Positions 1 to 10,795 of a DNA stretch of 64,000 nucleotides are shown piece after piece (the stretch's first letter is position 1; the number at the start of each line of letters is the position of its first letter). The position numbers and the translations under genes are program-made. The stretch comes from Apoderus coryli (taxonomy: Eukaryota > Arthropoda > Insecta > Coleoptera > Attelabidae). Where the stretch lies: contig OU452211.1 of assembly GCA_911728435.2 (NCBI GenBank), forward strand, positions 14,304,428 to 14,368,427, in the 5' to 3' direction. The notes under the pieces were generated by a model, which was not told where the DNA came from, made no database searches, and saw only the letters and a list, made by a program, of their open reading frames with translations.

Positions 1-1071
1 ATATATTATGATTGTCCCATATTTTTTATATATTTAAGTATATAGTTAAGTGTCTGTGATGTATTATGTGACTATGAATAAAACTTGTTGAAAATTTTGA
101 ATTTGCTTCGCATGCCGAAGGTTATGGGTTTGAATCGAATATTTTTCTTTAATTTTTGAGTAAAGTAGGTACTTTGTTACGTTAGTTTATTGGAATTAAT
201 GAAAATCAGACAATTATAATGATTATTAAAATTCTGTTTCGTTGTGCAGGTTACATATTTTTAATTACATTAGGTATATCATGTCGGGAAAGTTTTGGGG
301 CGACACAACCGATTTTTTTTAGTTATTTTTTGTTAATTTTCTATTAATTTTTTCTTAAAAAACTAATAACTTTTTATGTGTTTAAATTGAACAGCTTTGC
401 AGGAATTTGACTCTAAACCAAAGTTTGCAATTAAAGGTTCTTACTTTCAACTGTGTGTACTTTATTAATAAGCATTCTTTTTACTTGCAGATATTTGTTT
501 AGAGGCAAATTCCTGCATGCCACTGCTAAATTTTTTAAAAAATTATTTATGTCAAAATAAGACTTTTTTAAAGTAAAGTAAAGTTGGTTACTAAATTTGG
601 AAAAAATATTTAAAAGACTTTTTGAATTATAGCAAATTTTCGATTTTAAATTAAAATCTTTGACACTGTGTCTAGACAGCTAAGTTCGTTAAGGATATAT
701 GTCCCTATATCAAAATACATGAATTAGCGATAACTTTGTGTGGTAGAGCATTGTCGGTTGAATTTAGAAACACCCTTAATGGGATTAGTTGTCTCGATAC
801 AGGGTGTCAATGGTTCAAATTTAAAATAAAAAATTTGGCATAATTTAAAAATTCCTTTAAATATTTTTTCAAATTTAGTGACCGATATGTTATTTAAAAA
901 AGTCATATTTTAACTTAAATAATCTGTTTAAACAATTAACCAGTGGCATGCTATATTTTTTATGTCACTGGAATACTTAAATATATTTTATAATTTTTTT
1001 TTTCTTGTTAATTTTCTGTTAATTTTTGGTTAAAAAACGAATAAATTTTTATCTTTAAAGTGCTGCTTTGC
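1..1071. repeat. Copy of palindromic foldback repeat, duplicated at 47895-48951
   Basis: The sequence matches 47895-48951 almost base for base with small indels, and the match stops at about 1071 where the I-like LINE begins. It contains one foldback unit: a GCAGGAATTTG-type inverted pair (about 397-515) and a longer inverted pair that starts with CATGCCACTG near 516 and ends with CAGTGGCATG near 952. It has no coding capacity; the short reverse ORF here is a by-product of the palindrome. Confidence 0.85.
104..142 (+). repeat. Degenerate tRNA-like B-box relic
   Basis: TTGCTTCGCATGCCGAAGG followed by a GGGTTTGAATCG stretch resembles the anticodon arm and T-arm of a tRNA-Ala-like SINE head. 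The same relic lies at about 47992-48032. It is too degenerate to be a tRNA gene. Confidence 0.35.
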
Positions 1072-1401
1072 TGGTAGCGGTGTGAGAAAGTCGTTATTTT
1101 ACGTGGTCTGTAAATTTTAACAAATATATCGTTATTTCCTTATTATTAATAATTATCAATCGAAGTGTTAACATAAAGTGTACATATTGTTGCATATGGT
1201 ACAGTGTTTGTAAGTTACAAAAACTATTATTACAACTATTTCCATAGAAAAACGCTAATTTGAACAAAAATACTGTTCAGTTTCTATACAATATCAATAC
1301 AAACAGCATAGAAGATAACCACATCAAACGCGCGCGCTGCGTCTTGAATAAGACAGCGCCGTACTCAGCCACCTCTATGGCTATTAAAGTTATTCTATTA
1401 A

Positions 1402-2610
1402 ATGAATAACATAGAAGAAATAGTTTCTGACTACAGAAACTACGAAACTACCAACATTGCAAACCGTTCAGAAAAAATGACTTCACAACAATCGTACTCT
1501 AGCGCAGTAACCAAAATAGTCCAACCAAGTTTTCCACAGAAAGATCAAGCAATAATTTGTAACTCATTAGATAACACAAAATTACAAGACTATATATTCG
1601 AAATTGGAAAGATGATCGGTCCAAAGAAAATATTATTTTCGTCTCGCATTTCAAATAACAGAATATGCTTATACTTAGATAGCAAAAATACAGTTGATGA
1701 TTTTATGAATCAACACGGCAAAATAACCATTAACCATGAAATTCTAACAGTAAGAAGATTCATTACTCCAACGCAACGTGTTATCCTTTCAAATGTGTGT
1801 CCCAGCATTCCACATTCGAATATTGAAGAAGAACTCAAAAAACTTAATATAAAAATTATTTCTCCAATAACGTTTCTTAAAGTTGGCGTATCAAATCCGG
1901 AATATAGCCACATTATGAGTTTCAGAAGACAAGTATATATCGCACCTCAAGATAATATACCAGAATCCCTAGTCATGACGTTCGATTCAACTAACTATAG
2001 AATTTTTATTTCAACGGATCAACAACTTTGTTTTAAATGTAAGAATCAAGGGCACATTGCATCCAAATGTCCAACCAACGAAGAAGATACGAATTTAACA
2101 AACAATGAAACACCAAACGAATCAATAGAGATGAACGAAGAACCGCAACAACAGAGTTCATTTAAACGGACATTTTCGGAGATACGAACACCTTCCATTA
2201 CAGAAGAGATTACTGGTAATCCCGAAGACATATTTGCTAAACCTAAAACAACAAAAAAATCTAAAACTATTCCAAAAGAGCAGCTTACTACAAAGAAGAA
2301 TACCACAGAAGAGTTTTTAAAACCTGCAAAAGAATTTTTGGATACACACTCAGGCATACTTAATTTCAAACAAGTCGTGGACATGATGGAAAATGTTTAC
2401 GGATCTCCAGACGCTATAAGCGTGATCAAATCATATACCGAAAACCTTCCACAAGTAAACATTTTACTTCATCAAATTTATCCGTACTTACAAGATCGAA
2501 ATATAAAATCCAGACTAACAAAGTTAAGAAAAAAAATAAATACTGTACTGAGCATAGACATATCCGATTCCGAAAGCACATCAAGTGAACTCTCACAAGA
2601 ACATCATTAA
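1402..2610 (+). CDS. LINE ORF1 protein (gag-like, nucleic-acid binding)
   Basis: A 402-residue protein with one CX2CX4HX4C zinc knuckle (C210, C213, H218, C223) after a region of about 200 residues that could hold an RRM-like fold. After the knuckle come an acidic and polar linker and a basic Lys/Thr-rich stretch (about 275-310). ORF1 proteins of I-type LINEs coat the element RNA and form ribonucleoprotein particles. Drosophila I factor has three knuckles; only one is visible here. The stop (TAA, 2608-2610) is in the same frame as ORF2, which follows with no intervening stop, an unusual arrangement discussed under findings. The start is the first ATG in the frame, 330 bp from the inferred 5' end. 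Confidence 0.85.
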   Translation: MNNIEEIVSDYRNYETTNIANRSEKMTSQQSYSSAVTKIVQPSFPQKDQAIICNSLDNTKLQDYIFEIGKMIGPKKILFSSRISNNRICLYLDSKNTVDDFMNQHGKITINHEILTVRRFITPTQRVILSNVCPSIPHSNIEEELKKLNIKIISPITFLKVGVSNPEYSHIMSFRRQVYIAPQDNIPESLVMTFDSTNYRIFISTDQQLCFKCKNQGHIASKCPTNEEDTNLTNNETPNESIEMNEEPQQQSSFKRTFSEIRTPSITEEITGNPEDIFAKPKTTKKSKTIPKEQLTTKKNTTEEFLKPAKEFLDTHSGILNFKQVVDMMENVYGSPDAISVIKSYTENLPQVNILLHQIYPYLQDRNIKSRLTKLRKKINTVLSIDISDSESTSSELSQEHH

Positions 2611-5600
2611 GGTCCTCATACGATTACCAGATACTCATATAATTTATTTTTAATAATAAAATTCGACTCTCTAATTCAGTGGAATATAAATGGATTCAAT
2701 AATAACCTAGAAATGTTGAAAATTTTACTACAAGAACATGATCCCTCAGTAATATGTCTTCAAGAAACACATTTCAAAGACAATAAAACACATTCACTAA
2801 AAAACTATCAAGTTTTCACCAAAAACAGGCAAGAACAAGGCAAAGCCAGTGGCGGAGTGGCAATATTTGTAAAAAATAACATCAAGGCAAAAACCTTAAA
2901 CATTAACACCAATCTAGAAGCAATCGTAGTCGAAGTAACGTTTTTAGGAAAGAAAGTTCACATTTGTAATATTTATATAGCCCCAAATAGAGACACAAGT
3001 ACAAATGAAATCTTAGAATTATTAGAACAAATACCAGAACCTAAAATATTTTTAGGCGACTTCAATGCTCACAATTTACGATGGGGTTGTCCAACAACCA
3101 ATAAAAAAGGTCGGATCGTAGCCAATGTTATTGACCAAACCGAATTAACAATCCTAAATAATGGCGAACACACTAGATTCAATTCATTTACAGGCACATC
3201 CAACGCCTTAGACTTATCCATGTGTCATCCGTCACTAATAACATTATTGACATGGGAAGTATTACCTTTTTCATACGGTAGTGATCATAATCCTATCAAA
3301 TTGTGTGGTGTTCTACCTACAAACTCCACACCATTTAACAAATGGAAGATTAAATCTGCAAATTGGCCTTTATTTCAACAGATAATAAATAGCAACATAG
3401 ACGGTTTACAATTTAAATCAAATATCGACGAAACTCTTAAAATATTTAATAACCTCATCATAAGGGCAGGCGAAACTGCCATAGGTAAAAGTCAAATTTT
3501 AAACCATAGACATCCACTTCCGTGGTGGAACAAAGAATGTGAACAAGCAATTAACTCATGTAAACAAGCATTTAACAAATACAAACGCCATAAGACAGAA
3601 AACAATCTCTTACATTTTAAAAATCTTAGAGCCAAAGCTAGACTAACAATTAAAATAAATAAAAAGGAATCTTGGAAGAATTACGTTAAAAAAATACACC
3701 CAGACACACCTTTATCGCAAATATGGCACAAAATTCGAAAAATTGAAGGACAAAATAGCAATTTTAACATACATTGTTTGGAAATTAATGGAAGCACTAT
3801 CACTGCAAATGATAAAATCGCAAATGAATTAGCTAACTGTTACGAAAAACATTCGAGTAATAGCAACTACAGCAAAACGTTCTTAACACATAAATTAAGA
3901 CAAGAAACAGAAGACTTAGATTACTATTCAGCAACGGACGATCCAATGAACAAGAGCTTCAGCACAGAAGAATTAACAGACAGTCTTTACGAATTCAAAG
4001 ATACAAATCCAGGCCCAGACGATATACCAATTTTATTTTTAAAAAAATTACCATTACCAGCAGTAGACTACTTACTACGTATATACAATGAAATATGGAA
4101 TAACCACGACTTTCCTAAAATTTGGACAGATTCCATAATCATACCACTACATAAATCAAATAAACAGAAGACTGATCCTGAGGCGTACAGACCAATTTCG
4201 TTAACATGCGCTATGTGCAAAGTAATGGAGAAAATGGTAAATAAACGACTCACATGGACGCTGGAGAAACAGAACTTGCTAATAAACGAACAATGCGGAT
4301 TTAGAAAACAACGATCAACGCTGGACAATATTGTGGCTCTTGAATCCGAAATACTCGAGGCATTTATTAACAAACAAAGTTGCGTCGCAATATTTTTCGA
4401 CATCAAAAAAGCTTATGACACTACATGGAGACACTACATTTTAAAGCAACTACAAAATTGGCAATTTAAAGGAAATGTGTTACATTTTTTAAACAATTTT
4501 CTGAACAATAGAACATTCCAAGTTCGGGCGAATGGATGCATGTCTCAGAAGAAAATTCAGGTAAATGGAATACCTCAAGGGTCAATATTAAGTACCACAT
4601 TGTTCTTAGTCGCGATCAATGAAATAATAAGAAACATCGAACAACCAGTATCTACCAGACTCTATGCAGACGACCTATTAATTTATTGTAAAGGAAGAAA
4701 CGTGAATACAATTTGCAACTTACTCCAAGAAAGCATAGCAAATATTGAAAGATGGACTGAGACAACAGGTTTAAGTTTTTCGACGGAAAAGACAAAATGT
4801 GTTCTCTTTACGAAAAAACGTGAAGCTCAAACTATTTCACTTAAACTATTTGATTCACAATTAAAATTTGTACAGAACCATAAATTCCTCGGCATGATAT
4901 TTGATAGCAAATTAAAGTGGGACGAACACATAAAATACCTTACAAGTAAATGTCAAAAAGGTATAAATCTCTTAAGAGCAATCGCAAACAGAAACTGGGG
5001 TGCAGATACCAGAACCCTACTCCAAATATATAGGGCCATAATAAGATCCAAAATAGATTATGGGGCAATCGCTTACATGACAGCAAGCAAAACATTATTA
5101 AAGCATGTCGACATAGTTAATACTCAAGCATTACGAATTGCACTAGGAGCGTACTGTACCAGCCCCGTTGAAAGCATTTACTGTGAAGCCGGCGAACTAC
5201 CGTTAACATTGAGAAGAAAATATCTGACAACATCATACGCAACTCAACTAGCTGCAAATCCAGCTCACCCACTAACAAAAACGGCTTTTACAAACAGATT
5301 TATAAATTTATTTAATTCAAAACCTAAATCAAAACGTCCTTATCATGTCAGAATTAAAGAGAGTCTTGATGATTTACAAATATCGATCCCAAAAACTTTC
5401 TTCACCACTAACCGAAATATTCCGCCATGGACAATTCCCACAGTAGTCTGCAACACATCGCTATTAGAATTTAAGAAATCAGATACGAATCCAACAATAA
5501 TAAAATCCCAATTAAGCAACATTCTGAACAATTTCCGAGAATATGACAAATTATATACCGACGCTTCAAAAAGCGAACATGGGGTAGGAGCCGCAATTAT

Positions 5601-6351
5601 ATACCCAGACAACACAATAGGAACATATAAACTGCACCCAAACTCAAGTAATTTCACTGCAGAACTCTTCGCAATTTTACAAGCCGTTCGATACATCATA
5701 CACTCTAACTCCTCAAATTTCCTTATTCTTACTGACTCACTAAGTTCCATAGATAACATACAACAATTATATCCTAAAAACCCAATTGCAATCCAAATCA
5801 GAGAAACGCTTCAAGATTGTGACCGTATAGGAAAGAACGTCATATTTGTTTGGATACCTTCTCATATTGGCATACCAGGCAATGAACAAGCAGACCTTGC
5901 TGCAAAGGATGCCATAACAAATGAACAGACAATTACAATCCGGGAGGCCATGTCTACAGATGTAAAATCCTTCATGAAAATAAAAGCATATGAGAAATGG
6001 CAGAATCAATGGAACCAATCACAATCTAAATTATCCAAAATTAAAAAATCTACAAAACCATGGAATTTTACACCCGAAAATAGAAAACAGCAAGTAACCT
6101 TGACAAGGTTAAGAATAGGTCACACAAAACTGACCCACGAATTCTTAATTACCAAAGACGATAAACCAAAATGTGGACCCTGTGACTCAGAATTAACCAT
6201 CCAACATATACTCACCGAATGTCAAGAAACCAAACAACATAGAATCACATTAGACCTTCCAGAAAATATAGAAGAACTACTTAGTAAAGAAAAATATCTC
6301 TCTAAAATATGTAAATTCTTATCTGTGCTTAATCTAAACCATAAATTGTAA
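2611..6351 (+). CDS. LINE ORF2: APE endonuclease-RT-RNase H polyprotein
   Basis: The pol protein nicks the target and reverse-transcribes the element RNA there. Residues are numbered from the first in-frame ATG (2713): endonuclease at 1-210 with QETHF near 17, GDFNAHN near 117 and SDHNP near 193; RT about 455-720 with FFDIKKAYD (D563), GIPQGS and YADD (651-654); RNase H about 945-1075 with the TDAS aspartate at D950, an AELFAIL glutamate, a TDSLSS aspartate and GNEQADLAAK; a C-terminal Cys-His motif starting at C1154/C1157. The first endonuclease motif, an asparagine in WNINGF (about 2680-2697), lies upstream of that ATG. The frame is open from 2611, directly after the ORF1 stop, so I give the open frame rather than the ATG. 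The frame is intact, so this copy may have been active recently. Confidence 0.85.
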   Translation, partial: GPHTITRYSYNLFLIIKFDSLIQWNINGFNNNLEMLKILLQEHDPSVICLQETHFKDNKTHSLKNYQVFTKNRQEQGKASGGVAIFVKNNIKAKTLNINTNLEAIVVEVTFLGKKVHICNIYIAPNRDTSTNEILELLEQIPEPKIFLGDFNAHNLRWGCPTTNKKGRIVANVIDQTELTILNNGEHTRFNSFTGTSNALDLSMCHPSLITLLTWEVLPFSYGSDHNPIKLCGVLPTNSTPFNKWKIKSANWPLFQQIINSNIDGLQFKSNIDETLKIFNNLIIRAGETAIGKSQILNHRHPLPWWNKECEQAINSCKQAFNKYKRHKTENNLLHFKNLRAKARLTIKINKKESWKNYVKKIHPDTPLSQIWHKIRKIEGQNSNFNIHCLEINGSTITANDKIANELANCYEKHSSNSNYSKTFLTHKLRQETEDLDYYSATDDPMNKSFSTEELTDSLYEFKDTNPGPDDIPILFLKKLPLPAVDYLLRIYNEIWNNHDFPKIWTDSIIIPLHKSNKQKTDPEAYRPISLTCAMCKVMEKMVNKRLTWTLEKQNLLINEQCGFRKQRSTLDNIVALESEILEAFINKQSCVAIFFDIKKAYDTTWRHYILKQLQNWQFKGNVLHFLNNFLNNRTFQVRANGCMSQKKIQVNGIPQGSILSTTLFLVAINEIIRNIEQPVSTRLYADDLLIYCKGRNVNTICNLLQESIANIERWTETTGLSFSTEKTKCVLFTKKREAQTISLKLFDSQLKFVQNHKFLGMIFDSKLKWDEHIKYLTSKCQKGINLLRAIANRNWGADTRTLLQIYRAIIRSKIDYGAIAYMTASKTLLKHVDIVNTQALRIALGAYCTSPVESIYCEAGELPLTLRRKYLTTSYATQLAANPAHPLTKTAFTNRFINLFNSKPKSKRPYHVRIKESLDDLQISIPKTFFTTNRNIPPWTIPTVVCNTSLLEFKKSDTNPTIIKSQLSNILNNFREYDKLYTDASKSEHGVGAAIIYPDNTIGTYKLHPNSSNFTAELFAILQAVRYIIHSNSSNFLILTDSLSSIDNIQQLYPKNPIAIQIRETLQDCDRIGKNVIFVWIPSHIGIPGNEQADLAAKDAITNEQTITIREAMSTDVKSFMKIKAYEKWQNQWNQSQSKLSKIKKSTKPWNFTPENRKQQVTLTRLRIGHTKLTHEFLITKDDKPKCGPCDSELTIQHILTECQETKQHRITLDLPENIEELLSKEKYLSKICKFLSVLNLNHKL

Positions 6352-6470
6352 ATTTTTATATGTTACCAATATTATTTACGTGTATATATAATGTAAACTG
6401 TGCCGTCGCTAATAACCTATAGGGTTGATGCGACATTAAACAAATAAAAAAAAAAAAAAAAAAAAAATTT

Positions 6471-7012
6471 TTACCTGTGAAACGTGATTCCTGGCTATTG
6501 TCTCTCAGATCTACTGCTGCACTTGAAACTTGAACATATAGTTTTTAATTATTATTTATTTCACAAAACATAAAATAATTATTATAATAGACACCAACAA
6601 AGTTTCCCACCACGCCAAAATTCTTTTGCCTCAAAATCGTTTTCTATCAGGTACATAGACCGACAACGACTGAACAAGGCATACAAATGTGACCCAAACA
6701 CTACCTACTATTTGATAACCTACCTTGTTTTTGACCGGCCAGTATTTGAATTGTAGATAAATATTGTCAATTGTAGCTGTAACATCTGGTCTCAATGTAT
6801 TTTTTAGGTATATGTGCAGTGCATTTTTTGTTATGGACTGGACTGTTACTTGGCCTCTCTCTTTCCTTGTCTAAGGGCGACACATAATGTGACCAGGTAA
6901 TATGGCCGGTGAAACGAAGTTCACGACCGATGGCCGGACGAGGAATAACAACTCCATTAAATGTTATTGCAAACACTAGATACGTCCGATTTCCCTGGCT
7001 GGAGGCTTTAAT
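6471..7012. other. No gene recognised
   Basis: A moderately AT-rich stretch between the LINE poly(A) and a second LINE fragment. Only short ORFs occur. Its right end probably belongs to the non-LTR fragment at 7013-7495, but I could not read RT motifs upstream of 7000. Confidence 0.5.
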
Positions 7013-7276
7013 TTGTTTAAACTGTTAGCGTATACAATTAAGAACCGTCACCTATTATCAACTAATGGCTCGCTCCATGATTACGCCACCATTGGCCGAA
7101 GTCAACTCTTGCTGCCTAGGCCTGATCCTAAGTTTTATAAGAGGTCGCCGCATTACTCTGGCATACATTATTTTAATTTGTTGGCCTCCTCAATTAAATC
7201 GTCAGAGTCTTTAAATAATTTTAAAAATGAATTAATGCTATTCTCAATCTCAAATTGTTATTATACGTTACGTTAG
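7013..7276 (+). pseudogene. C-terminal end of a truncated non-LTR reverse transcriptase
   Basis: The 87-residue open frame has the pattern found at the end of many Jockey/CR1-type RT proteins: a basic Arg/Leu-rich stretch with PRPDPKFYKRS, then YSGIHYFNLLAS where complete proteins have a 'YxGxxLWNxLP'-like motif, and finally SLNNFKNEL before the stop. No ATG belongs to it; it is the last part of a much longer ORF2. It is followed by a UTR-like tail ending near 7495 with AATGGCTAATAAAG. The copy is therefore 5'-truncated, the usual fate of LINE insertions. Family assignment beyond Jockey/CR1-like is not possible from this piece. Confidence 0.6.
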
Positions 7277-8064
7277 GAGTAGTCGGATTTTGCTGTGGCA
7301 CACTGTGCCTGCCTCATGCGTGACATCAGATTTTTTTATTTGTTATTAGTTGTTATATCATGTGGATCGTCTTTAGTGACTTACTTGTTTTTTGTTTTTA
7401 TTTGTGATATATAGGTACGCACAATATGACCTGCCAATGTATATATTTTTTATACCAATTAATGGCTAATAAAGTTTATTTTTACTTGATTTGAATAAAA
7501 CGACGTCTACTCCACAAAATGATCTATATACAGGGTGAACTATCACTCAGTACAAAAATTTTAACTGGAGGTAGAGAAAAATAAGATTTAACAGAATCGC
7601 CCCAAAATTTTTATTAAAGGAGAAAATAATTGTTTTGTAAATCATATTAAACTCCCTTTTTACGACGCCTATGACCGCCTGCCCAATTGAAGTTTAAATT
7701 AGACATTAGTTTAAAGGTTGTGATGCAGCACCATGTTGCCAAGTGTATCGAATTACCGCGCATTTAAAGTAAAAAATTTATTTACAAAATGTCGATAGGT
7801 AAGTAATTATGTGACTACAATCTTACTAAATATTATCTGAGCACCTACCTTTCGGATATATCGAACTCTGAGTGTTGCACTTTTGTTTGTTTTCGTTAAA
7901 ACATCCTGGGAACCGCTTGGTTTCGTTCGTTCACTCTTCTTGTTTAATGTGAGGTACTCAGCCCGACGACCACGACAAGGTGGATCCCCTCCGTCAGGAA
8001 AACCCCAGGGTAACAAAAAACACACAAATGCAAATGACACTAGCACTTGATTAAGGTCAAAGAA

Positions 8065-8245
8065 CTACAACAACAAATGTTCAAACAGGCCACCGTTCAC
8101 TTCACCACACTTGTTTACGCGCTTAATCACTGAACTTCGGATACGTGCAAAAACACCAGGATTATTGCGGATTTGTTGATCAGCTGCCCCTCAATTTGTA
8201 GTCGTAACTGCTGTTCATTACCAATCTCCGTTTCATGTAGATGTA
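8065..8245 (-). pseudogene. Tc1/mariner transposase C-terminal remnant
   Basis: On the minus strand the translation ends RSSVIKRVNKCGEVNGGLF then EHLL before a stop. This is the typical last segment of insect Tc1/mariner transposases (a 'CxxxNGGHFEHLL'-like ending). The frame is broken about 40 codons upstream by a one-base shift near 8190, beyond which a short piece with NEQQLRLQIE continues in another frame. The catalytic DDE/D region is not visible. It lies inside the 35-bp TIR element and presumably encoded its transposase. Confidence 0.7.
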
Positions 8246-8454
8246 AAATTATTATTATTTTACATAACTCGTTCATGTTTTACAACAGGAACTCCTCGGG
8301 CATCACTCATCACAGTAATAATATGTTAATTCCACGTTTGAATAAGGCATTTTCAATAATTAAATTGAATTTTTTAAACATTCAAAGCACAATGAAGGAA
8401 TATAATAATGCAAAGTCAAAAACGCGATGACAAATGACATACCAACAACTTAAG

Positions 8455-8640
8455 GATATTATCAAAATATCGATATATCGGAATAAAAAATATCCATAGT
8501 CACATCGATAATTTACACTTCATTATAACGATATATTGATATATTATTACCTTAGAATTTCGAATATAAAGAATATATCGCCGATAATTTCATTTAGCAG
8601 ATATATCGATATACTCCATTCGATATACCACTGGGCTTTG
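8455..8640. repeat. Cluster of ATATCGATA-like motifs
   Basis: Within about 190 bp there are at least six CGATA/TATCG cores, several overlapping as palindromes such as ATATCGATATAT. There is no fixed period, so it is not a simple microsatellite. It sits inside the decayed mariner-type element. Confidence 0.5.
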
Positions 8641-9558
8641 CCAACGATAGTGCCAATGTATCGGATCACACATCTGTATTTATTAACATTAGTGTAGTTT
8701 CTAGTTATTGTTGTATTTATATTAAAAATATTACTATTTTATCGGATGAAAATGTACGATATCGTTTGTTGAAATTTCAATAACAAACTCGATCAATAGT
8801 GACAAAACTTGCATAATAATTATTCGTGAATGCAAGCTTGCCAGATTTGGCAAAAAAAGCCATAGTCAATAGACGCTAAATATTCTTAGTTAGCTCTTGG
8901 CTTCGAAATCTGGTGATTCACCATTCATCACATCATTAATATCTACGTTATTTCATAATATATTCATATTTATAATATTTCCGACAAAATTTTTGTTTAG
9001 CGTTCGTAGGCAACCCGTTTTTCATATGGTGTACTTTATTCTGCCTAAGATGTAAAGTATGTAATGCGCAATTTCTAACCTCTATTTTTCCACGATTTTT
9101 AAGTAATGTTAAAACAAACATAGTTACGTGAGAAATTTCACGTCCCTTTTAAAAAAAAATCAAGTGAGGGCGAGTGGTAGGTGAGATGCCACATCAGCCA
9201 ATCTGATCTGAGAAATTTGTGAGGAATTTCTTGCGAACGTGTAGACATGCAAAGCACATGCAAGGATCAAGGATTAAAAGTAGCATAATATGTATCGATA
9301 CACAATACACATTGAGTTTGAAAAAGTTAGTTTTTTACTCAAAATAAAAAGCTTAATATGTGTGTTATAAAGTTGGCAACACGTTAGGCTGTTGATTGAC
9401 AGATGACGTCGAAGTCTGCACTCTGCCTACACAGTAGATCATGCAGGCAGTTATTAACTATTAACCGATATTTAATTTTTTTTGTGTTTACATTTTCGTC
9501 CCGTTTGGAAATAAGGATTTAAATATATTAAAATTAAACAGGCATTTTACATTTTAGT

Positions 9559-9593
9559 CCCAGATAAGTAAGTACTAGTTTTACTTATCTGGG
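9559..9593. other. Perfect 13-bp hairpin
   Basis: CCCAGATAAGTAA and its exact reverse complement are separated by a 9-base loop. No oligo-T run or coding context suggests a function. Confidence 0.6.
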
Positions 9594-10401
9594 GTTTAGT
9601 GTACTACGGGCAATGTTTAGCTAGTGTTTGTGTGTTCAAAATCAAAAATATCGTTTAGAAGTTTGCAAAAACGAAGAAATTATCTACAATTTGGAGTATT
9701 CCAGATTGATTGTTATTGATCAAATATTATAAGACAGCGCCGCTACAACTGGCTATCATAGTTTAATATTTCGTTAAATTTAAAATAAATCGGCATCAGC
9801 GAATGTTAAAAAAGTGTGCATTTAGTGTATCTACTTCTCGGAAATCTGTTGTGTTTTTAGTGTATTCAATAAGTATGCGAAAATATTGTTTAGGAGTTTG
9901 TTGTTTGCAAAAACGAAGAAGTAGTGTATAATTCTGCAGTTGTAAAGATGGATTTTTTTATCAGGTATTATAATAATTATTATTTACAAAAATGTTCATT
10001 TTCACCTCTCTACAATTGGCAACGCCGCGTACTGCGGTTTGTAGGTTGGAAGCCATCGTGAAAAATAATTGTCATAGGCGCCGATTTACCAGGGAAAAAC
10101 GTGGATTTGCCCCATTTTGTAAACATTGAATAAAAATTCCGAAACAAATTTTTTATGGCTTTTCATGCTTTCCTGAGCATGTGGTTAAAATTTTTGTACT
10201 GAGTGATAGTTCACCCTGTATATACGTTGTTCAGGAAACTCCCAAACAAAGTATTTTATTATTATTTTATAAATCTATATTTGTTTTTGTATGACTTTAC
10301 CATTGCTCAAGATCTGGATGACATCGTCATCAATATTACTGGGTTTGTTTATTTTTTTTTAACTAATATGTGTAAAACCAAGGCATTGGCTTTTTTCTCT
10401 T

Positions 10402-10795
10402 TGTTAGATTTTTAGATTTGGAAAGATGTTAGATTGAATAAGAGTCAGAACCCCTCGCTCTCTTCACTCACGTTGTTTTTGTATATATTTATGAAGTTTT
10501 GCACTCAAAAACCCCCAAAATTAGTTTGTAAGAGTATCCCCCAGTAGTAGTTTGTATAGTGTAAAAAGTAGTTAAAAAGTGTATTAAAAACTTATGTAAA
10601 ATTTAAGTGCATTGGTGTTAATATTAAAAAACAATTGAAAATTGAACTCTGAATAAGCCCCCCAGATTGTTAAATTACTACCCCTAAATATTAATGTTAT
10701 CTTTGATACTACTATGTAAAAACTGTACATGATATTTATAATAATCTATATATATTAAACCGTACAATAGATAAAAATACAGTCCATTATTTACA
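10402..10795 (+). repeat. LTR-like repeat (solo), matching 20822-21210
   Basis: From AGATTTGGAAAGATGTTAG to TACAGTCCATTATTTA this segment is nearly identical, in the same orientation, to the one that directly follows a BEL/Pao pol fragment at about 20831. The simplest reading is a solo LTR of that BEL/Pao family. Exact ends are uncertain (start at 10402 or 10427) and no flanking duplication is seen. Confidence 0.6.

Larger units (their letters stand above)
1072..6467 (+). mobile_element. Near full-length I-like non-LTR retrotransposon (LINE)
   Basis: The element has a roughly 330-bp 5' leader, ORF1 with a zinc knuckle, ORF2 with endonuclease, reverse transcriptase and RNase H, a short 3' UTR and a poly(A) tract at about 6446-6467. 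The 3' UTR includes a CCGTCGCTAATAACC...GGGTTGATGCGAC segment before the A-tail. The 5' boundary is set where similarity to the 48.9-kb repeat copy stops. No target-site duplication could be recognised. RNase H in ORF2 and the domain order fit the I group of LINEs (I/Nimb-like); the exact clade needs a phylogeny. Confidence 0.85.
7531..10218 (-). mobile_element. Decayed mariner-type DNA transposon with 35-bp TIRs
   Basis: Perfect 35-bp terminal inverted repeats, beginning CAGGGTGAACTATCACTCAG, lie at 7531-7565 and 10184-10218. Both ends are flanked by TA, the Tc1/mariner target duplication. A transposase C-terminus on the minus strand (8065-8245) supports the class. At 2688 bp the element is about twice the usual mariner size. 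The interior (about 8300-10150) has no recognisable transposase core and probably contains later insertions or rearrangement, including an internal near-repeat with TTTGCAAAAACGAAGAA at about 9660 and 9906. Confidence 0.8.

Noticed and set aside
7807..8046. 79-aa minus-strand ORF
   Set aside because: Lies between the transposase stop and the TIR; composition is not protein-like and no homology is recognised.
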